Positions 51,091 through 61,333 of a stretch of 64,000 nt of DNA are shown here, piece after piece. The notes beneath the pieces are model-generated. The model saw only the letters and a list, made by a program, of their open reading frames with translations, had not been told where the DNA came from and searched no databases. The position numbers and the translations under genes were made by a program. How positions within the stretch are numbered: the stretch's first letter is position 1; each line of letters begins with the position of its first letter. The stretch spans positions 62,001 through 126,000 of the forward strand of contig NZ_FRAC01000019.1 of the NCBI RefSeq assembly GCF_900142215.1, given 5' to 3'. The stretch is from Anaerocolumna jejuensis DSM 15929 (lineage in GTDB: Bacteria; Bacillota; Clostridia; Lachnospirales; Lachnospiraceae).

Positions 51091-53007
51091 ATGGAGTATC
51101 ATGTAGCAAAAAACGGCTCCGATCAGAGCCAGGGGAATGAACAGGCGCCCTTTCTGACAATCAACAAAGCGGCAGCAATTGCTGCAGCCGGAGACACTGT
51201 TATTATCCATGAAGGAGTATACCGTGAATGGGTAAAACCAAAGTATAAAGGCTTAAGCAACAAGAGAAGAATTACTTATGAGGCCGCAGAAGGTGAAAAT
51301 GCAGTAATCAAAGGCTCCGAGCACATTAAAGATTGGACGCAGGTCCAGGGGAATGTATGGAAAGCCACTTTGCCAAACGCATTGTTCGGTGACTACAATC
51401 CCTATGCCCTGGAAGTATCCGGTGACTGGCTTGTCACAGTTGAGGAAACCAAACACTTAGGAGATGTTTATTTAAACGGTATGTCTTTTTATGAAGTCAG
51501 CTGTTTTGAGCAGTTGCTTCATCCTGAGGTCAAAACGGAAATACTGGACCACTGGACCAGGCAAATTGTCCCAGTTCACAATCAGGAACAGACAAAATAT
51601 GTCTGGTTTGCAGAAGTGAATACCGATACCACCTCTATTTATGCAAATTTCCAGGGTGCTGATCCAAACAGGGAATTGGTTGAAATCAATGTTCGCAAAT
51701 CTTGTTTTTATCCCCAGGAGACAGGGATTGATTATATTACGGTAAGAGGTTTAGAAATGGCGCAGGCTGCAACACCATGGGCACCTCCCACAGCGAACCA
51801 GCCCGGACTGCTTGGTGTCAATTGGAGCAAAGGCTGGATTATTGAAAACAATATCATCCACGATGCAAAATGCAGTGCCATCAGTATTGGGAAAGAAGCC
51901 ACCACCGGGAATAATTACTCCACTGTCAGGAAAGACAAGCCCGGGTATCAATACCAGCTGGAAGCTGTCTTTTCGGCTGAACGCAATGGCTGGTGCAAGG
52001 AAAAAATCGGTTCCCACATTATCCGGAATAATACTATTTATGATTGCGGGCAAAACGGAATTGTAGGTCACATGGGCGGTGTCTTTAGTGAAATCCATCA
52101 TAACCATATTTATAATATTGCTCTGAAACGTGAGTTCTACGGCCATGAAATCGCAGGAATCAAGCTGCACGCAGCTATCGATGTCCAGATTTATCACAAC
52201 CGTATTCATGACTGTTCTTTAGGATTATGGTCCGATTGGCAGACACAGGGAACAAGAATTAGTAAGAACATATTCTACAGAAATAACCGTGATTTATTTG
52301 TGGAAGTAAGCCATGGTCCCTATATTGTTGATAACAATATACTGGCTTCCGAATATGCCTTAGACAATGTATCACAGGGCGGTGCTTATATAAACAATCT
52401 TATCTGCGGTAAGATGATTCACCGGAAGGAATTGAATCGTTCCACACAGTATCACCTGCCTCACAGTACTAAAATTGCAGGCTTTGCTATTGTTTACGGG
52501 GGTGATGACCGTTTTTATAATAACATTTTTATAGGGGCTGACAGTTTAGAAGGAGTCGGAACCTCCCATTATAAAAACTATACGACATCTTTAGAGGAAT
52601 ATATTGAAAATGTACACCAAAAACCGGGTGATGTTGAAACATTTAACCTGGTCGAGCAGCCTGTCTATATTAATCATAATGCCTATTTTGCAGGGGCAGA
52701 GCCCTTTGAAAAAGAAAAAGACATGCTTTCAGCTAAAAGCTTTCAGCCAAATTTCAGTTTGATCGAGAAGGGAGAGAATGTTTATCTCTCCTGTGAACTG
52801 CCGGATAATTTTGATGGTTTTCCCGGTGAAGTGCATTCAACAGCAACACTGGCGCGAGTCCGCATCGTTGATGCCGAATTTGAGAACCCTGATGGCAGTG
52901 AAGTCATTCTGGATACGGATTTACTGGATAGGCAGAGAGCTGAAAAGAGCCCGGTAGGACCTGTCAGAGAGCTGAAAAAAGGCAAGAATTATATTAAAAT
53001 TTGGTAA
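51091..53007 (+). CDS. GH120 beta-xylosidase
   Basis: 638 aa from ATG 51091 (AAAGGAG at 51073-51079; a TTG in frame at 51070 is less likely). No signal peptide. From memory it matches Thermoanaerobacterium saccharolyticum XylC, the founding GH120 beta-xylosidase, along its whole length and has the same 638-residue size. Right-handed parallel beta-helix with repeated strand patterns (IIENNIIHDAKCSAISIG, IIRNNTIYDCGQNGIVG). Asp382 in WSDWQTQG and Glu405 in VEVSHGPY stand at the positions known as nucleophile and acid/base in XylC. Releases xylose from xylo-oligosaccharides in the cytosol, matching the neighbouring oligosaccharide transporter. Confidence 0.93.
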   Translation: MEYHVAKNGSDQSQGNEQAPFLTINKAAAIAAAGDTVIIHEGVYREWVKPKYKGLSNKRRITYEAAEGENAVIKGSEHIKDWTQVQGNVWKATLPNALFGDYNPYALEVSGDWLVTVEETKHLGDVYLNGMSFYEVSCFEQLLHPEVKTEILDHWTRQIVPVHNQEQTKYVWFAEVNTDTTSIYANFQGADPNRELVEINVRKSCFYPQETGIDYITVRGLEMAQAATPWAPPTANQPGLLGVNWSKGWIIENNIIHDAKCSAISIGKEATTGNNYSTVRKDKPGYQYQLEAVFSAERNGWCKEKIGSHIIRNNTIYDCGQNGIVGHMGGVFSEIHHNHIYNIALKREFYGHEIAGIKLHAAIDVQIYHNRIHDCSLGLWSDWQTQGTRISKNIFYRNNRDLFVEVSHGPYIVDNNILASEYALDNVSQGGAYINNLICGKMIHRKELNRSTQYHLPHSTKIAGFAIVYGGDDRFYNNIFIGADSLEGVGTSHYKNYTTSLEEYIENVHQKPGDVETFNLVEQPVYINHNAYFAGAEPFEKEKDMLSAKSFQPNFSLIEKGENVYLSCELPDNFDGFPGEVHSTATLARVRIVDAEFENPDGSEVILDTDLLDRQRAEKSPVGPVRELKKGKNYIKIW

Positions 53008-53030
53008 TCTCCTTTAGTAATTTCCTATAG

Positions 53031-53121
53031 AAGAAGCCTTGCATTTTGAACCGACTTCCAATCGTTAGATTTAGGTCTAACTTTTGGGGGTCGGTTTAAT
53101 AAAGTGCAAGGCTTCTTTTTT
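53031..53121 (+). terminator. Long composite terminator behind the GH120 gene
   Basis: AAGAAGCCTTGCA (53031-53043) pairs with TGCAAGGCTTCTT (53105-53117). Inside are AACCGAC/GTCGGTT and GTTAGA/TCTAAC stems. T run to 53121. Apart from this, 53122-53326 shows nothing recognisable. Confidence 0.8.
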
Positions 53122-53326
53122 AAGGATATCCTTTAAAACATTTTGTTACCAGACTTAGATTCTTTGACAAGTACATGTCGTATAAATAATCCGCTTTTAA
53201 TCCCTGGTTAATCTAACATTTAAATACAAACAACAATGCTGGTATAGATAAAAGCCACACATTTAAGCAATTTCAAGCCTTCCCTGTAATATCAAGCCCT
53301 GATATCCTTTTACCAGACTTTTTTGT

Positions 53327-54475
53327 TCAGTTCTCAACTCTCTTAACTTTAAAAATTGCAGCACACAGGGCAGAAACCAATGGCGTGGTAGCAATAATCC
53401 CCACCGAGCCTGCTATTCCCTGTAATATTTCAATCACGATCATATCACTGTTCAATATCTGAATCATTGGGTACTGATAAATTTGAAACAGGATCAACAG
53501 GTTAAAGGCCGACCCGACAAATGCAAGTATCAATGTATTTGCCATAGTTCCCATGGCATCCCGCCCGATATTCATTCCGGAACGGAAGATCTGCTTTCCG
53601 GATATGGACGGATTCTGCTCATATACCTCATGGAGTGCAGATACAATGGACATGGAAGTATCCATCAAGGCTCCCAGGGACGAAAGAAGAATACCGCTGA
53701 TCAGCAGGCCGCTGATCTTAAGAGGTGAGTCCGAAGCCCGGATTACCAGCTCCTCTGCCTCGGACATATTAAATCCGTTTATGGGTGTCAGAATGGTTAT
53801 GAGCCATGCAAAAATTCCGGCTGCTATAACCCCGCCAACGCATCCCAGGAAAGCACATAGGGTCTTCCTGGTAAATCCGGTCAGCATCAGCAGGGCACCT
53901 GCGCTGGTATAGGCCGCAATCAAAATGGAAGCGATAACCGGAGAAACACCTTTTAGAACCAAAGGAATTAAAATATACCAAAGATTAAGCAGTGTAAACA
54001 GCAGTCCGAACAATGCCCTTGCTCCCCGCTTCCCGCCTACTGCTATCATGAGTATGGCAAAAGCAAGCAGTGCTATGACCAGTATGCTGCTGCGGTCATA
54101 ATTGGGAATGGAAACAACATACAGCCCTCCTGTATCATCGTAATCCAGCCGGACAATCAAACGGGTCCCAAGCTTTGCATCCACATTGTAATATGCATTT
54201 ACATAGTTCACCGTTTCCAGCACCGCTCCCTTATGCTTTCCGGTAAGAAGGGTCACTTCCAGCTTCTGCTCTCCGATTCGCCTTCCTTCCGTCCAGCTAT
54301 CCGGTGCCGCATTATCACTTATTATTCCAGTAACCCTGGCAACGGCAAACATTCGTCTCTGAGCAGATGACAGCACATCCTCCGGATCAGGGCGGTTTAA
54401 AATAACGGCTGCTCCTATAAAAATCAACAGCATTACCACCGCAGTTATAATCTTTACCTTCAGGTTCATTTTCAT
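53327..54475 (-). CDS. YibE/F-family membrane protein
   Basis: 382 aa. An N-terminal membrane helix, an extracellular beta-rich segment (~35-125: VTLLTGKHKGAVLETVNY), then about seven membrane helices from ~130 to the end. GALMDTSMSIVSALHEV and FRSGMNIGRDAMGTMANTLILAF are the conserved core of the YibE/F family. Function not established; a role in transport or export of a small metabolite has been proposed for relatives. 22 bp downstream of the giant PHP-domain protein gene, so in one operon with it. Confidence 0.88.
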   Translation of the reverse strand: MKMNLKVKIITAVVMLLIFIGAAVILNRPDPEDVLSSAQRRMFAVARVTGIISDNAAPDSWTEGRRIGEQKLEVTLLTGKHKGAVLETVNYVNAYYNVDAKLGTRLIVRLDYDDTGGLYVVSIPNYDRSSILVIALLAFAILMIAVGGKRGARALFGLLFTLLNLWYILIPLVLKGVSPVIASILIAAYTSAGALLMLTGFTRKTLCAFLGCVGGVIAAGIFAWLITILTPINGFNMSEAEELVIRASDSPLKISGLLISGILLSSLGALMDTSMSIVSALHEVYEQNPSISGKQIFRSGMNIGRDAMGTMANTLILAFVGSAFNLLILFQIYQYPMIQILNSDMIVIEILQGIAGSVGIIATTPLVSALCAAIFKVKRVEN

Positions 54476-54497
54476 AGGGTATTCCTCTCTGGTCAGG

Positions 54498-57400
54498 TTA
54501 CTTTACAGTAATATTTTTGCTGAAGCTCTTCTTCTGTCCGTTCTCTAAAATGACACTTACTGTTATCCTGACGGTTCCTTTTTTCTTTGCCGTAACAGTC
54601 CCGTTACCGGACACATCGGCAATGTCCTTCTTGCTTACCGTATAGCTCACCTTTGCCTCTTCCTGTCCAAGAGGCTCCTCCTTTGTAAATGCGGAAACCT
54701 TGGTTAATTCCAGCGGAAGACTTACTTTAACATTTACTTTGCTTCCCTTTGTAAGGTTGACTTTTACTGATACGGTAACCCTGTCTACTAATTTAACAGC
54801 ATCCTTTACCTTCTCTGTGCAGATAACGTAATTTCCTCCCCTTAGAGCAGAGAGCTTCAGGTTCCCATTCTCAGCTATGGTCTGTGGATTGTTTGCCACT
54901 TCTTCCAAAGCACCGGTCCTGGTATTCCTGTGGTAGATATATACCTTTTTGCCTGCCGGTATGGAAAGTGTACCTTTCACAGGCACTGTCACTACCATGC
55001 CTGCCGGTAACGTACCCTCTGTCCCCACTGACAGAACTCCTGCTGACTTTGGCGCTGCTTTTGTATCTTTTGTTAATTCAACTGACAGGTTCAGCTCCTT
55101 TGAAGCTGCTGTTATCTTCTTTAATTCAGAAGCAGGAATGTTAACGGCGTACCCCCTGGTATTGGCATTAGCTATATTGACCGTAAGGTCCTGTCCGGAT
55201 TTCTTTGCTGATAATAATGCCTCCCTGTTCAATACAATGGCATTCACCGCTGCATTCTTTACCTCAGGAATCGATATCTCAATTACTACACCCTTTTTAA
55301 CCCGGCTGTCTGTCAAAACATCCTTTAAAATTTCTTTATTTATGGTTATTTTAAGATTTCCAGTACCGCTTTTTACTGCAGCTTTCAGTGTTTTTTCACT
55401 GATTTTCACTTTCACTTCAGCTTTTCCGCCAGTAATCTTACTTACCGCTTTATCAGGGACTATTTCCGTTACCTTCCCCGGTTTAGGAGTAACTGGCTTT
55501 GGTGTAGGCGTAACCGGCTTTGGTGTAGGCGTTACCGGCTTCGGTGTTGGTGTGACCGGCGTGGGTGTTGGTGTGACTGGTGCAGGTGTTGGCGTTAACG
55601 GTGCAGGTGTTGGCGTTAACGGTGCAGGCGTAATTACCGAATCAGCCGGTGTACATACAATATCCCCGCGATCCCTGATACGGATGCGGGCTGCAAGGCC
55701 CTCAAATGTATTATCATAAGAAGCCAGGCCGACTGCGGTAATCTTGTTACCAGCTGTTAAATTCCTGATTTCCCTGTCGGTTGTAATATAACCGTCAATA
55801 AAGATTCTGGCAGTGCCTCCGGCAGCATCCTCCACAAGAATAGTCTGGACAGCTCCGTTTGCCAGCTCAACCTTTTTTATCTTTCCGGAAAGCTTTACAA
55901 GGCTTCCAAGATAGGTCCTGTCATTTACCTGCTGTGCGGTTACTACCTTGGGTTCTACTGTTTGGGTATTGCTGTCTACCAGAGAGATACTGCTGACGTT
56001 TAGCTGCCTTTCACCCTGATAGGAAGATGTTGTTCCCGTTACACGAACCTTCTGACCCACCTTAAAGTCTCCGGATACAGGGAAGGCATTAATACCGGCT
56101 GTTTCATCCTGCAGATAAATACAGTCAAAAAAGGCTGTGGCTTTATCATATCCGGAAGCATTGGAGGTTACGACACCTTCGACCGTAAATTTAACCCCTT
56201 CTTCCGCTTCCTTTTGTACTTCTGCTATCTTATTGATCTGGGTAGGATTTACATAACGGATTAAGTTCTGTAAAATCGTATAGTTTGAGTAATTTAGCTC
56301 TGCATTTGTGTCTGAAACGGTGGCCTGGATTTCAAAGTTACTCATAAATGCCGCTCCGTCAACAATTACCATGGACTGAGTTCCGTTTGCATGTGTGACA
56401 TTCTCACTTGCAAGCACCATCAGACGACTGTCATCCTTAGCATATTCATACTTTGGTGTACTTCCGCCAAGACTGTCATTATCACAGTCCTTTGAATAGG
56501 TTGATCTGTGTCCGTATACAATTGGTGATACACCGGCCGGCAATACGGAAACAGGATTTCCATTCTTATCCACCGCATAAATAGTAGCACCGCCATACTG
56601 GCTGAAGCGCTGTGTATAAATATTGTCATTGGGATGGTTTGCATCATATACAATACCTTTGGTCAATGGATTATCCCAATTATAGGTAGTTAAATACAAT
56701 CTGGCCTTATTAGCTTCACTTCCGCCTGCATTCAGTACATCATCATAGGCACCGTCATCACTGATCCGCAAAGATGCCCCAACTGCTTTCAGCAGCTTAT
56801 TCTGCTGCGCCGCCATGTGGTACTCTGCCGGAAAAGCTTTATAGTTCTCGTATAAATCCGACCAGCCGCAGAGCACTAAGCTTCCTCCGGCTTCTGAGAA
56901 GCCCTTGACTGCTGCTATTTCTCCATCGGTATAATTTGCATAGGGTTCCCGGAGGGTAATACCGTTACGGCGGCTTGGCGCTGTCAATATGAGCATTTTA
57001 TACTTACCGTCTGCATTTTTAGCAGCCGCTAACAAATCCTCACTGGTTTTCAGAATAACGCATCTCACATTGCTTTGTGCTGCAAGCAGGCTGAAATTAC
57101 CCATGGAATCTTTATAATTTCCGGCAACATATTCATTATAGTGGCTGCCGTCAATTCCGATATAGACCAGCTTATTGGCATCCCTGACATCCAGGCTGAT
57201 ATCCTTTGTAAAGGTGTAGTCAAGGCCTCCTGCCGTCAAGACCGCCTCAACCGTCAAGGTCTGTACTTTGGCCTTTTCCGGTGTGAAATCATAATTGACT
57301 GCCGCATTCGTTCCCTTTGCGACCGTACCTGCATTCGTCTGCTGGTCAATAACAGTGCCATCCAGCTTATAGGTCAGGGATTTAATGACCGCATCCGTTG

Positions 57401-59984
57401 ATTCACTGTTAAACAGAGTTGTTTTAACCGTCATTTTTTCTCCGGTAACCGGTGTGCTGGTACTGCTTTCCACATTTGAAATTCCAAGCAGCTTTGTACT
57501 GCCAACCCAGACAGGTGCTGTTACGGCAATATCACCGTCCTTTTCTTTTACCCGGATATAATAGTAGCTGTAATCCGGCTTCAGTGCCGCGCTCAGCTCC
57601 TTGCTCTGTGCATTTACATCCCAGGAATAAACAACACGTCCGCTATTGGCAATTACCTCTGCTTTTTGTATGGTATCATCCGGATCATTTAAAACTACTT
57701 TTAAATTAAGGCTTTCCGGCACTTCCTTTATGATAGTTCCCATTAATTCATCGTTTACAGTATAGGTAATCTCCAGGTTCTTATCTTCCGTTGCATAAAC
57801 CTTATGATTCCTTAAGGCATCGTAAATACCCTGTTCCGTAAAGCTGTCGGTAATGATTACATCCCTGGCATCATTTGCATTTCCCCATTTGCCCTTATGG
57901 TTATCCTGATTATTTGTAGGGGCTACATGCCAGCCTTTATCCAATGCCATGGTGTAATAATTATAGGACGGGAAATATCCGCCGCTGCCGACCGCACCTT
58001 CCCCGTTGCCGACTTCGACCAGCGTAATCCGGGAATCAATTTCAGGATTCCAGTAAGCAAAATCACTGAAGGTACCAAAGGTCGTACCCGGGTGATTGAA
58101 CTGGCTTACTGTATCAGCCCCTTCCGGCTGGCTTAATAAGGCATAGTATGCTTTCATTCCGGCATCATTGGTCTTGTTGTTTAAGGTTGTGTTATTACGG
58201 CTTACAATGCCTTCCGTATTCCAGGTATTAATATGCCCCGGCCCGCCCGACCAGGTCATTTCAAAGCCGCCAAGAGCGATAACTCCCCTGTTTTCCGGAG
58301 AAGCATTAAAAGTAGCAATTTTGCTCTTGTATTCATCCCATAATTTTTGGCTTCCCGCTGTCATTAAATTTTTGTTATATAGAGATGCTTCCGGGTTAGC
58401 CTCTGTCTTTGTATCAAAATAGTTGGAATGGTCCGTAAAGGCAGCAAAGTCCACATTATCACTCTTGCTGATTTTATTGATATAGCTAAGTGCGTCATCT
58501 AAGGACCCGGAACCATCGGAATAGGTCGTATGACTATGTAACTGTCCAAAGTACAGGCCGTATTTTGGTGTACCTACGGTAAAGGGCCACTCATAGGTTA
58601 TGGACTTTCCATCTGCACGTGTAATCACTACGGAAGCAGTGTAGCTTAAGTCAGCCAGATTCTCTGAAGGCGTATAGGAAAAGGTTCCGTTTGAATAGCT
58701 CATGGGAACAGCAGATAATTTAACGGTCCCGCCTGCCTTCAAAGTGAGCTTTGCAGTTGGAGCTGTTCCAAGGTTTACTGCAGTTATACTGATAAGGGGC
58801 CTCTTTTCATCCCCTGTCTTTCCATTGCGTTCAGGTGTGACTTTGGTAACCTGTGGTTCATCGACCACGGAAATTGTTTTCACCTCACTGGCTGCTTCAT
58901 TACCTGCCTTGTCCTTTGCCGTTATAGAAACCGTAAAGGCAGAAACCTCCGAAGTGAAGGTACTTCCGGGAATTGTTGCTTCCCATATGGTATTGTCGGA
59001 AGCATTCCGGACCAAGGCTGTCTTCTTTTGCACTTTATTTACGGTATAGGTCAATTCCGCTTCAGACACTGCTACATTATCCGTAATCTTTACGGATATC
59101 CTGTAATCTTTTCCCAGTTCAGCATTCTCAAAATCAGGCATTGTTATCACAGGTGCCTTTGTGTCTTCTTCAGGCACATAGTTGAATTCAGCAATATCAC
59201 TGTCTTCATAACCCGATGCTGTTGCCTGGGCATAAATTGTAGTATTCGTGTTAATTACGATAGGCTCCGTATAATTCACCCAAATGGCTGATGGTGAAAC
59301 AGTCGTATAATGAATGCTTGAGCCCGGTGTTCCGCAGTAAAGTCCAATAGCACTGCCGGATACAACGGTACCGGATGCCGTACTTGCCTTTGGTGTTTCT
59401 GTTTTCGTGGACACCGGCGGTGCGGTGCTATCCAGCTTGTACAGGGTAAAGGCAGCCAAATAAGTTGTTGGATAACTGGCTACAGTAGTAGTTTTATATC
59501 CTCGAAACCTATTGTTTCCAGCAGTTGACCCAGTTGTGGTCGTATTGCTTGCTAAAACCACCGTATCCGCTCCGGTTCCCTTAAAAGCAAAGGTCCCGTT
59601 AAATTCAAGTGCCCAGGCATAATCTCCCGAGGCTATACCATTCACATTGCCTCCTACCGGCTTAACCTTGTTCCCATTGGAATCTGTTAAAGTAACACTT
59701 GTGCTGGAAACAGTAATATCCCATACCAGGGATTTGTCCGGGTTAATTACCTTTTCATCCGCAGGGCTTACTGCAATAGCCCCAAGCCAGGCACCATCCA
59801 GTGCTCCCATGGCATAACCGCTATTTACCATCATTACATACTTACCTGAAGTAAGTTCAGCTGCCGAATTGATTTTCACATAAGTATCGGCTGTATCCGC
59901 TGCATAACTGCTGACAGGATTCACAGAAAATACCATTATTAAACTTAGTATTACTGCCAGATATCGCTTTGCAATCCTTTTCAT
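54498..59984 (-). CDS. Giant secreted PHP-domain (CehA/McbA-type) multidomain protein
   Basis: 1828 aa from ATG 59982-59984 (AAAGGAG upstream); a longer frame to 60122 lacks support. Signal peptide 1-28. A beta-rich domain ~30-185; a chitobiase C-terminal-like segment ~195-270; an Ig-like region ~275-375. PHP metallo-hydrolase domain ~475-790, with QLHSHTTYSDG (His483, His485, Asp490), FTDHS, QFNHPG and NQDNHKGKW as metal ligands. Then Ig-like and flavodoxin/GATase-like segments, an OB-fold (~1285-1390), a Thr/Pro linker, and a C-terminal Ig-like domain of bacterial Big2 type. Probably an extracellular phosphoesterase/nuclease-like enzyme. No cell-wall anchor was seen. Confidence 0.82.
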   Translation of the reverse strand: MKRIAKRYLAVILSLIMVFSVNPVSSYAADTADTYVKINSAAELTSGKYVMMVNSGYAMGALDGAWLGAIAVSPADEKVINPDKSLVWDITVSSTSVTLTDSNGNKVKPVGGNVNGIASGDYAWALEFNGTFAFKGTGADTVVLASNTTTTGSTAGNNRFRGYKTTTVASYPTTYLAAFTLYKLDSTAPPVSTKTETPKASTASGTVVSGSAIGLYCGTPGSSIHYTTVSPSAIWVNYTEPIVINTNTTIYAQATASGYEDSDIAEFNYVPEEDTKAPVITMPDFENAELGKDYRISVKITDNVAVSEAELTYTVNKVQKKTALVRNASDNTIWEATIPGSTFTSEVSAFTVSITAKDKAGNEAASEVKTISVVDEPQVTKVTPERNGKTGDEKRPLISITAVNLGTAPTAKLTLKAGGTVKLSAVPMSYSNGTFSYTPSENLADLSYTASVVITRADGKSITYEWPFTVGTPKYGLYFGQLHSHTTYSDGSGSLDDALSYINKISKSDNVDFAAFTDHSNYFDTKTEANPEASLYNKNLMTAGSQKLWDEYKSKIATFNASPENRGVIALGGFEMTWSGGPGHINTWNTEGIVSRNNTTLNNKTNDAGMKAYYALLSQPEGADTVSQFNHPGTTFGTFSDFAYWNPEIDSRITLVEVGNGEGAVGSGGYFPSYNYYTMALDKGWHVAPTNNQDNHKGKWGNANDARDVIITDSFTEQGIYDALRNHKVYATEDKNLEITYTVNDELMGTIIKEVPESLNLKVVLNDPDDTIQKAEVIANSGRVVYSWDVNAQSKELSAALKPDYSYYYIRVKEKDGDIAVTAPVWVGSTKLLGISNVESSTSTPVTGEKMTVKTTLFNSESTDAVIKSLTYKLDGTVIDQQTNAGTVAKGTNAAVNYDFTPEKAKVQTLTVEAVLTAGGLDYTFTKDISLDVRDANKLVYIGIDGSHYNEYVAGNYKDSMGNFSLLAAQSNVRCVILKTSEDLLAAAKNADGKYKMLILTAPSRRNGITLREPYANYTDGEIAAVKGFSEAGGSLVLCGWSDLYENYKAFPAEYHMAAQQNKLLKAVGASLRISDDGAYDDVLNAGGSEANKARLYLTTYNWDNPLTKGIVYDANHPNDNIYTQRFSQYGGATIYAVDKNGNPVSVLPAGVSPIVYGHRSTYSKDCDNDSLGGSTPKYEYAKDDSRLMVLASENVTHANGTQSMVIVDGAAFMSNFEIQATVSDTNAELNYSNYTILQNLIRYVNPTQINKIAEVQKEAEEGVKFTVEGVVTSNASGYDKATAFFDCIYLQDETAGINAFPVSGDFKVGQKVRVTGTTSSYQGERQLNVSSISLVDSNTQTVEPKVVTAQQVNDRTYLGSLVKLSGKIKKVELANGAVQTILVEDAAGGTARIFIDGYITTDREIRNLTAGNKITAVGLASYDNTFEGLAARIRIRDRGDIVCTPADSVITPAPLTPTPAPLTPTPAPVTPTPTPVTPTPKPVTPTPKPVTPTPKPVTPKPGKVTEIVPDKAVSKITGGKAEVKVKISEKTLKAAVKSGTGNLKITINKEILKDVLTDSRVKKGVVIEISIPEVKNAAVNAIVLNREALLSAKKSGQDLTVNIANANTRGYAVNIPASELKKITAASKELNLSVELTKDTKAAPKSAGVLSVGTEGTLPAGMVVTVPVKGTLSIPAGKKVYIYHRNTRTGALEEVANNPQTIAENGNLKLSALRGGNYVICTEKVKDAVKLVDRVTVSVKVNLTKGSKVNVKVSLPLELTKVSAFTKEEPLGQEEAKVSYTVSKKDIADVSGNGTVTAKKKGTVRITVSVILENGQKKSFSKNITVK
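55490..55630 (-). repeat. Pro/Thr linker repeat in the PHP protein gene
   Basis: Near-identical 24-30 bp units encode TPTPAPLTPTPAPVTP and VTPTPKPVTPTPKP. The long plus-strand frame on the opposite side of this stretch is a by-product of the repeat. Confidence 0.85.
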
Positions 59985-60396
59985 AACGTTCTCTCCTTTT
60001 GATAATGTACGTGCCGCATTTTGCTGTTTCTCCACTAAACCTGTTCCATTATTCGTTCTTAAGCTTAATAAACAAAAAACCAACGTTTTCATACTAGCAA
60101 AAATTTCATATTCTATCATCACCCTCCGGTAAACATCTTGTAAATTCTATTCAAGTGACAAATATGAAAACATAGGCCTTCATTCGTACATTACTGTATA
60201 ATGGATTTTGTAAAACATTAAGCCAGTCTTTCTTCTGTTTATTGGATTTGCTTTCCATGCTTTGATGTGGTATCCTCAGAATATCTTTTCTGCGTCCGTA
60301 ATACTAAAAGTAGATTAGTAATGAATTATATAGTTAAGTTCCAATATAAATCTTACATCTTTTTCCAATTATGAACAATGCTTTTTTACTTACAAT

Positions 60397-60431
60397 AAAA
60401 AAGAAAAAGAGACAAGCAGCATGCTTATCTC
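60397..60431 (-). terminator. Terminator behind the SUKH remnant
   Basis: On the minus strand GAGATAAGC (60423-60431), 5-base loop, GCTTGTCTC (60409-60417), then TTTTTCTTTTTT (60397-60408). Otherwise 60123-60489 holds no visible feature except the presumed promoter region of the PHP protein gene. Confidence 0.8.
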
Positions 60432-60489
60432 TCATTCTTTATAATATTATTATTTTCCATTAAGAATATCTCCTGTTAGGTTTAATCTG

Positions 60490-60699
60490 TCATAAACTAC
60501 ACCAAAACTCAAAGGTCGGATAATCGTCAATAACAAAAGCAACCCCCATTATTTCTTTTAAAAAATCCAAATAATCCTTCGGTAATTCAATACTAGAATA
60601 ACTTTTTAATTTTTGAATATCTTCTTCTGTTGCCTTAGCATATCGTTCGCACTTATCATAAAAATTTAATCTGCTATTTAAATTTTGTAATATATTCAT
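60490..60699 (-). pseudogene. Truncated SMI1/KNR4 (SUKH) immunity protein
   Basis: 69 codons. ELPKDYLDFLKEIMGVAF and the following DDYPTFEFW are the SUKH-family core, but the protein ends right after FEFW, about half of the usual 130-150 residues. It keeps a good ribosome site (AAAGGGGG) and its terminator. SUKH proteins neutralise polymorphic toxins, which fits the Rhs remnant at 61518-61767. Probably a non-functional remnant; a short functional protein cannot be excluded. Confidence 0.6.
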
Positions 60700-60839
60700 T
60701 TTATTCCCCCTTTAACAATATCCTGAGCATATCTACTATCCGTTATCGACTCTGGTAATTAAAGTTGACTTGAAAATAGAAGAATGCATGATATCATATC
60801 CATAAAAATACTTGTGTCCATTTTATACTGGCTTTCTTT

Positions 60840-61331
60840 TCAACAATATCTTGGGACACCTAAATGATTTAAAGTTGGCATTTCGTCTAATTTAGCTAAA
60901 TAGCAGAATATTACCTGATTATCACCTATTATGTTACTACTTGGTTTATTACCAATTAAAGTAATATGATAATATCCATTTTCTATCGCTATAAAATTTT
61001 CCGAGTTATTCTCCCACTCCATTAGAGAATATAAATCGTCAATACATATTCTTCCATCCCTTACTTCAATTCCAAGACGTAATGTAAATTCAGATGATGA
61101 AATATCTTGATTACTTGGATAGCCCTTTCTGAATTTCATAATATAAGTACCTGGTGAACTCGTGCAAAAGCCTACAATGCTGCCTTCTCTGATATGTTTT
61201 GCAACATCATCTGGTTTCCAATAGTTATCTGTCAAATAATCTTCTCCCAGTTTAATATTCTCTGTTGCGAAATCGGAAAACATGATTATACCTAAACCTT
61301 CAATATCCAAATTTATATCTTTCTCTGTCAT
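60840..61331 (-). CDS. Hypothetical protein, possible immunity protein
   Basis: 163 aa, ATG with AAAAAGGAG. Acidic, no signal peptide or membrane segment. LDIEGLGIIMFSDFATENIKLGEDYL and YIMKFRKGYPS are not motifs I can assign. Position among Rhs, SUKH and ankyrin fragments and the single-domain size suggest an immunity protein of a polymorphic toxin system; this is a context guess only. Confidence 0.6.
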   Translation of the reverse strand: MTEKDINLDIEGLGIIMFSDFATENIKLGEDYLTDNYWKPDDVAKHIREGSIVGFCTSSPGTYIMKFRKGYPSNQDISSSEFTLRLGIEVRDGRICIDDLYSLMEWENNSENFIAIENGYYHITLIGNKPSSNIIGDNQVIFCYLAKLDEMPTLNHLGVPRYC

Positions 61332-61333
61332 AT

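Noticed and set aside
51751..52209. 152-codon antisense frame inside the GH120 gene
   Set aside because: The plus-strand gene is beyond doubt; the antisense frame has no recognisable motif or start signal.
54949..55719. Long plus-strand frame of ~256 codons with Gly-Val repeats
   Set aside because: It is the antisense of the Pro/Thr linker and neighbouring Ig-like coding of the PHP protein; repeats lack stops on both strands and no ribosome site is present.
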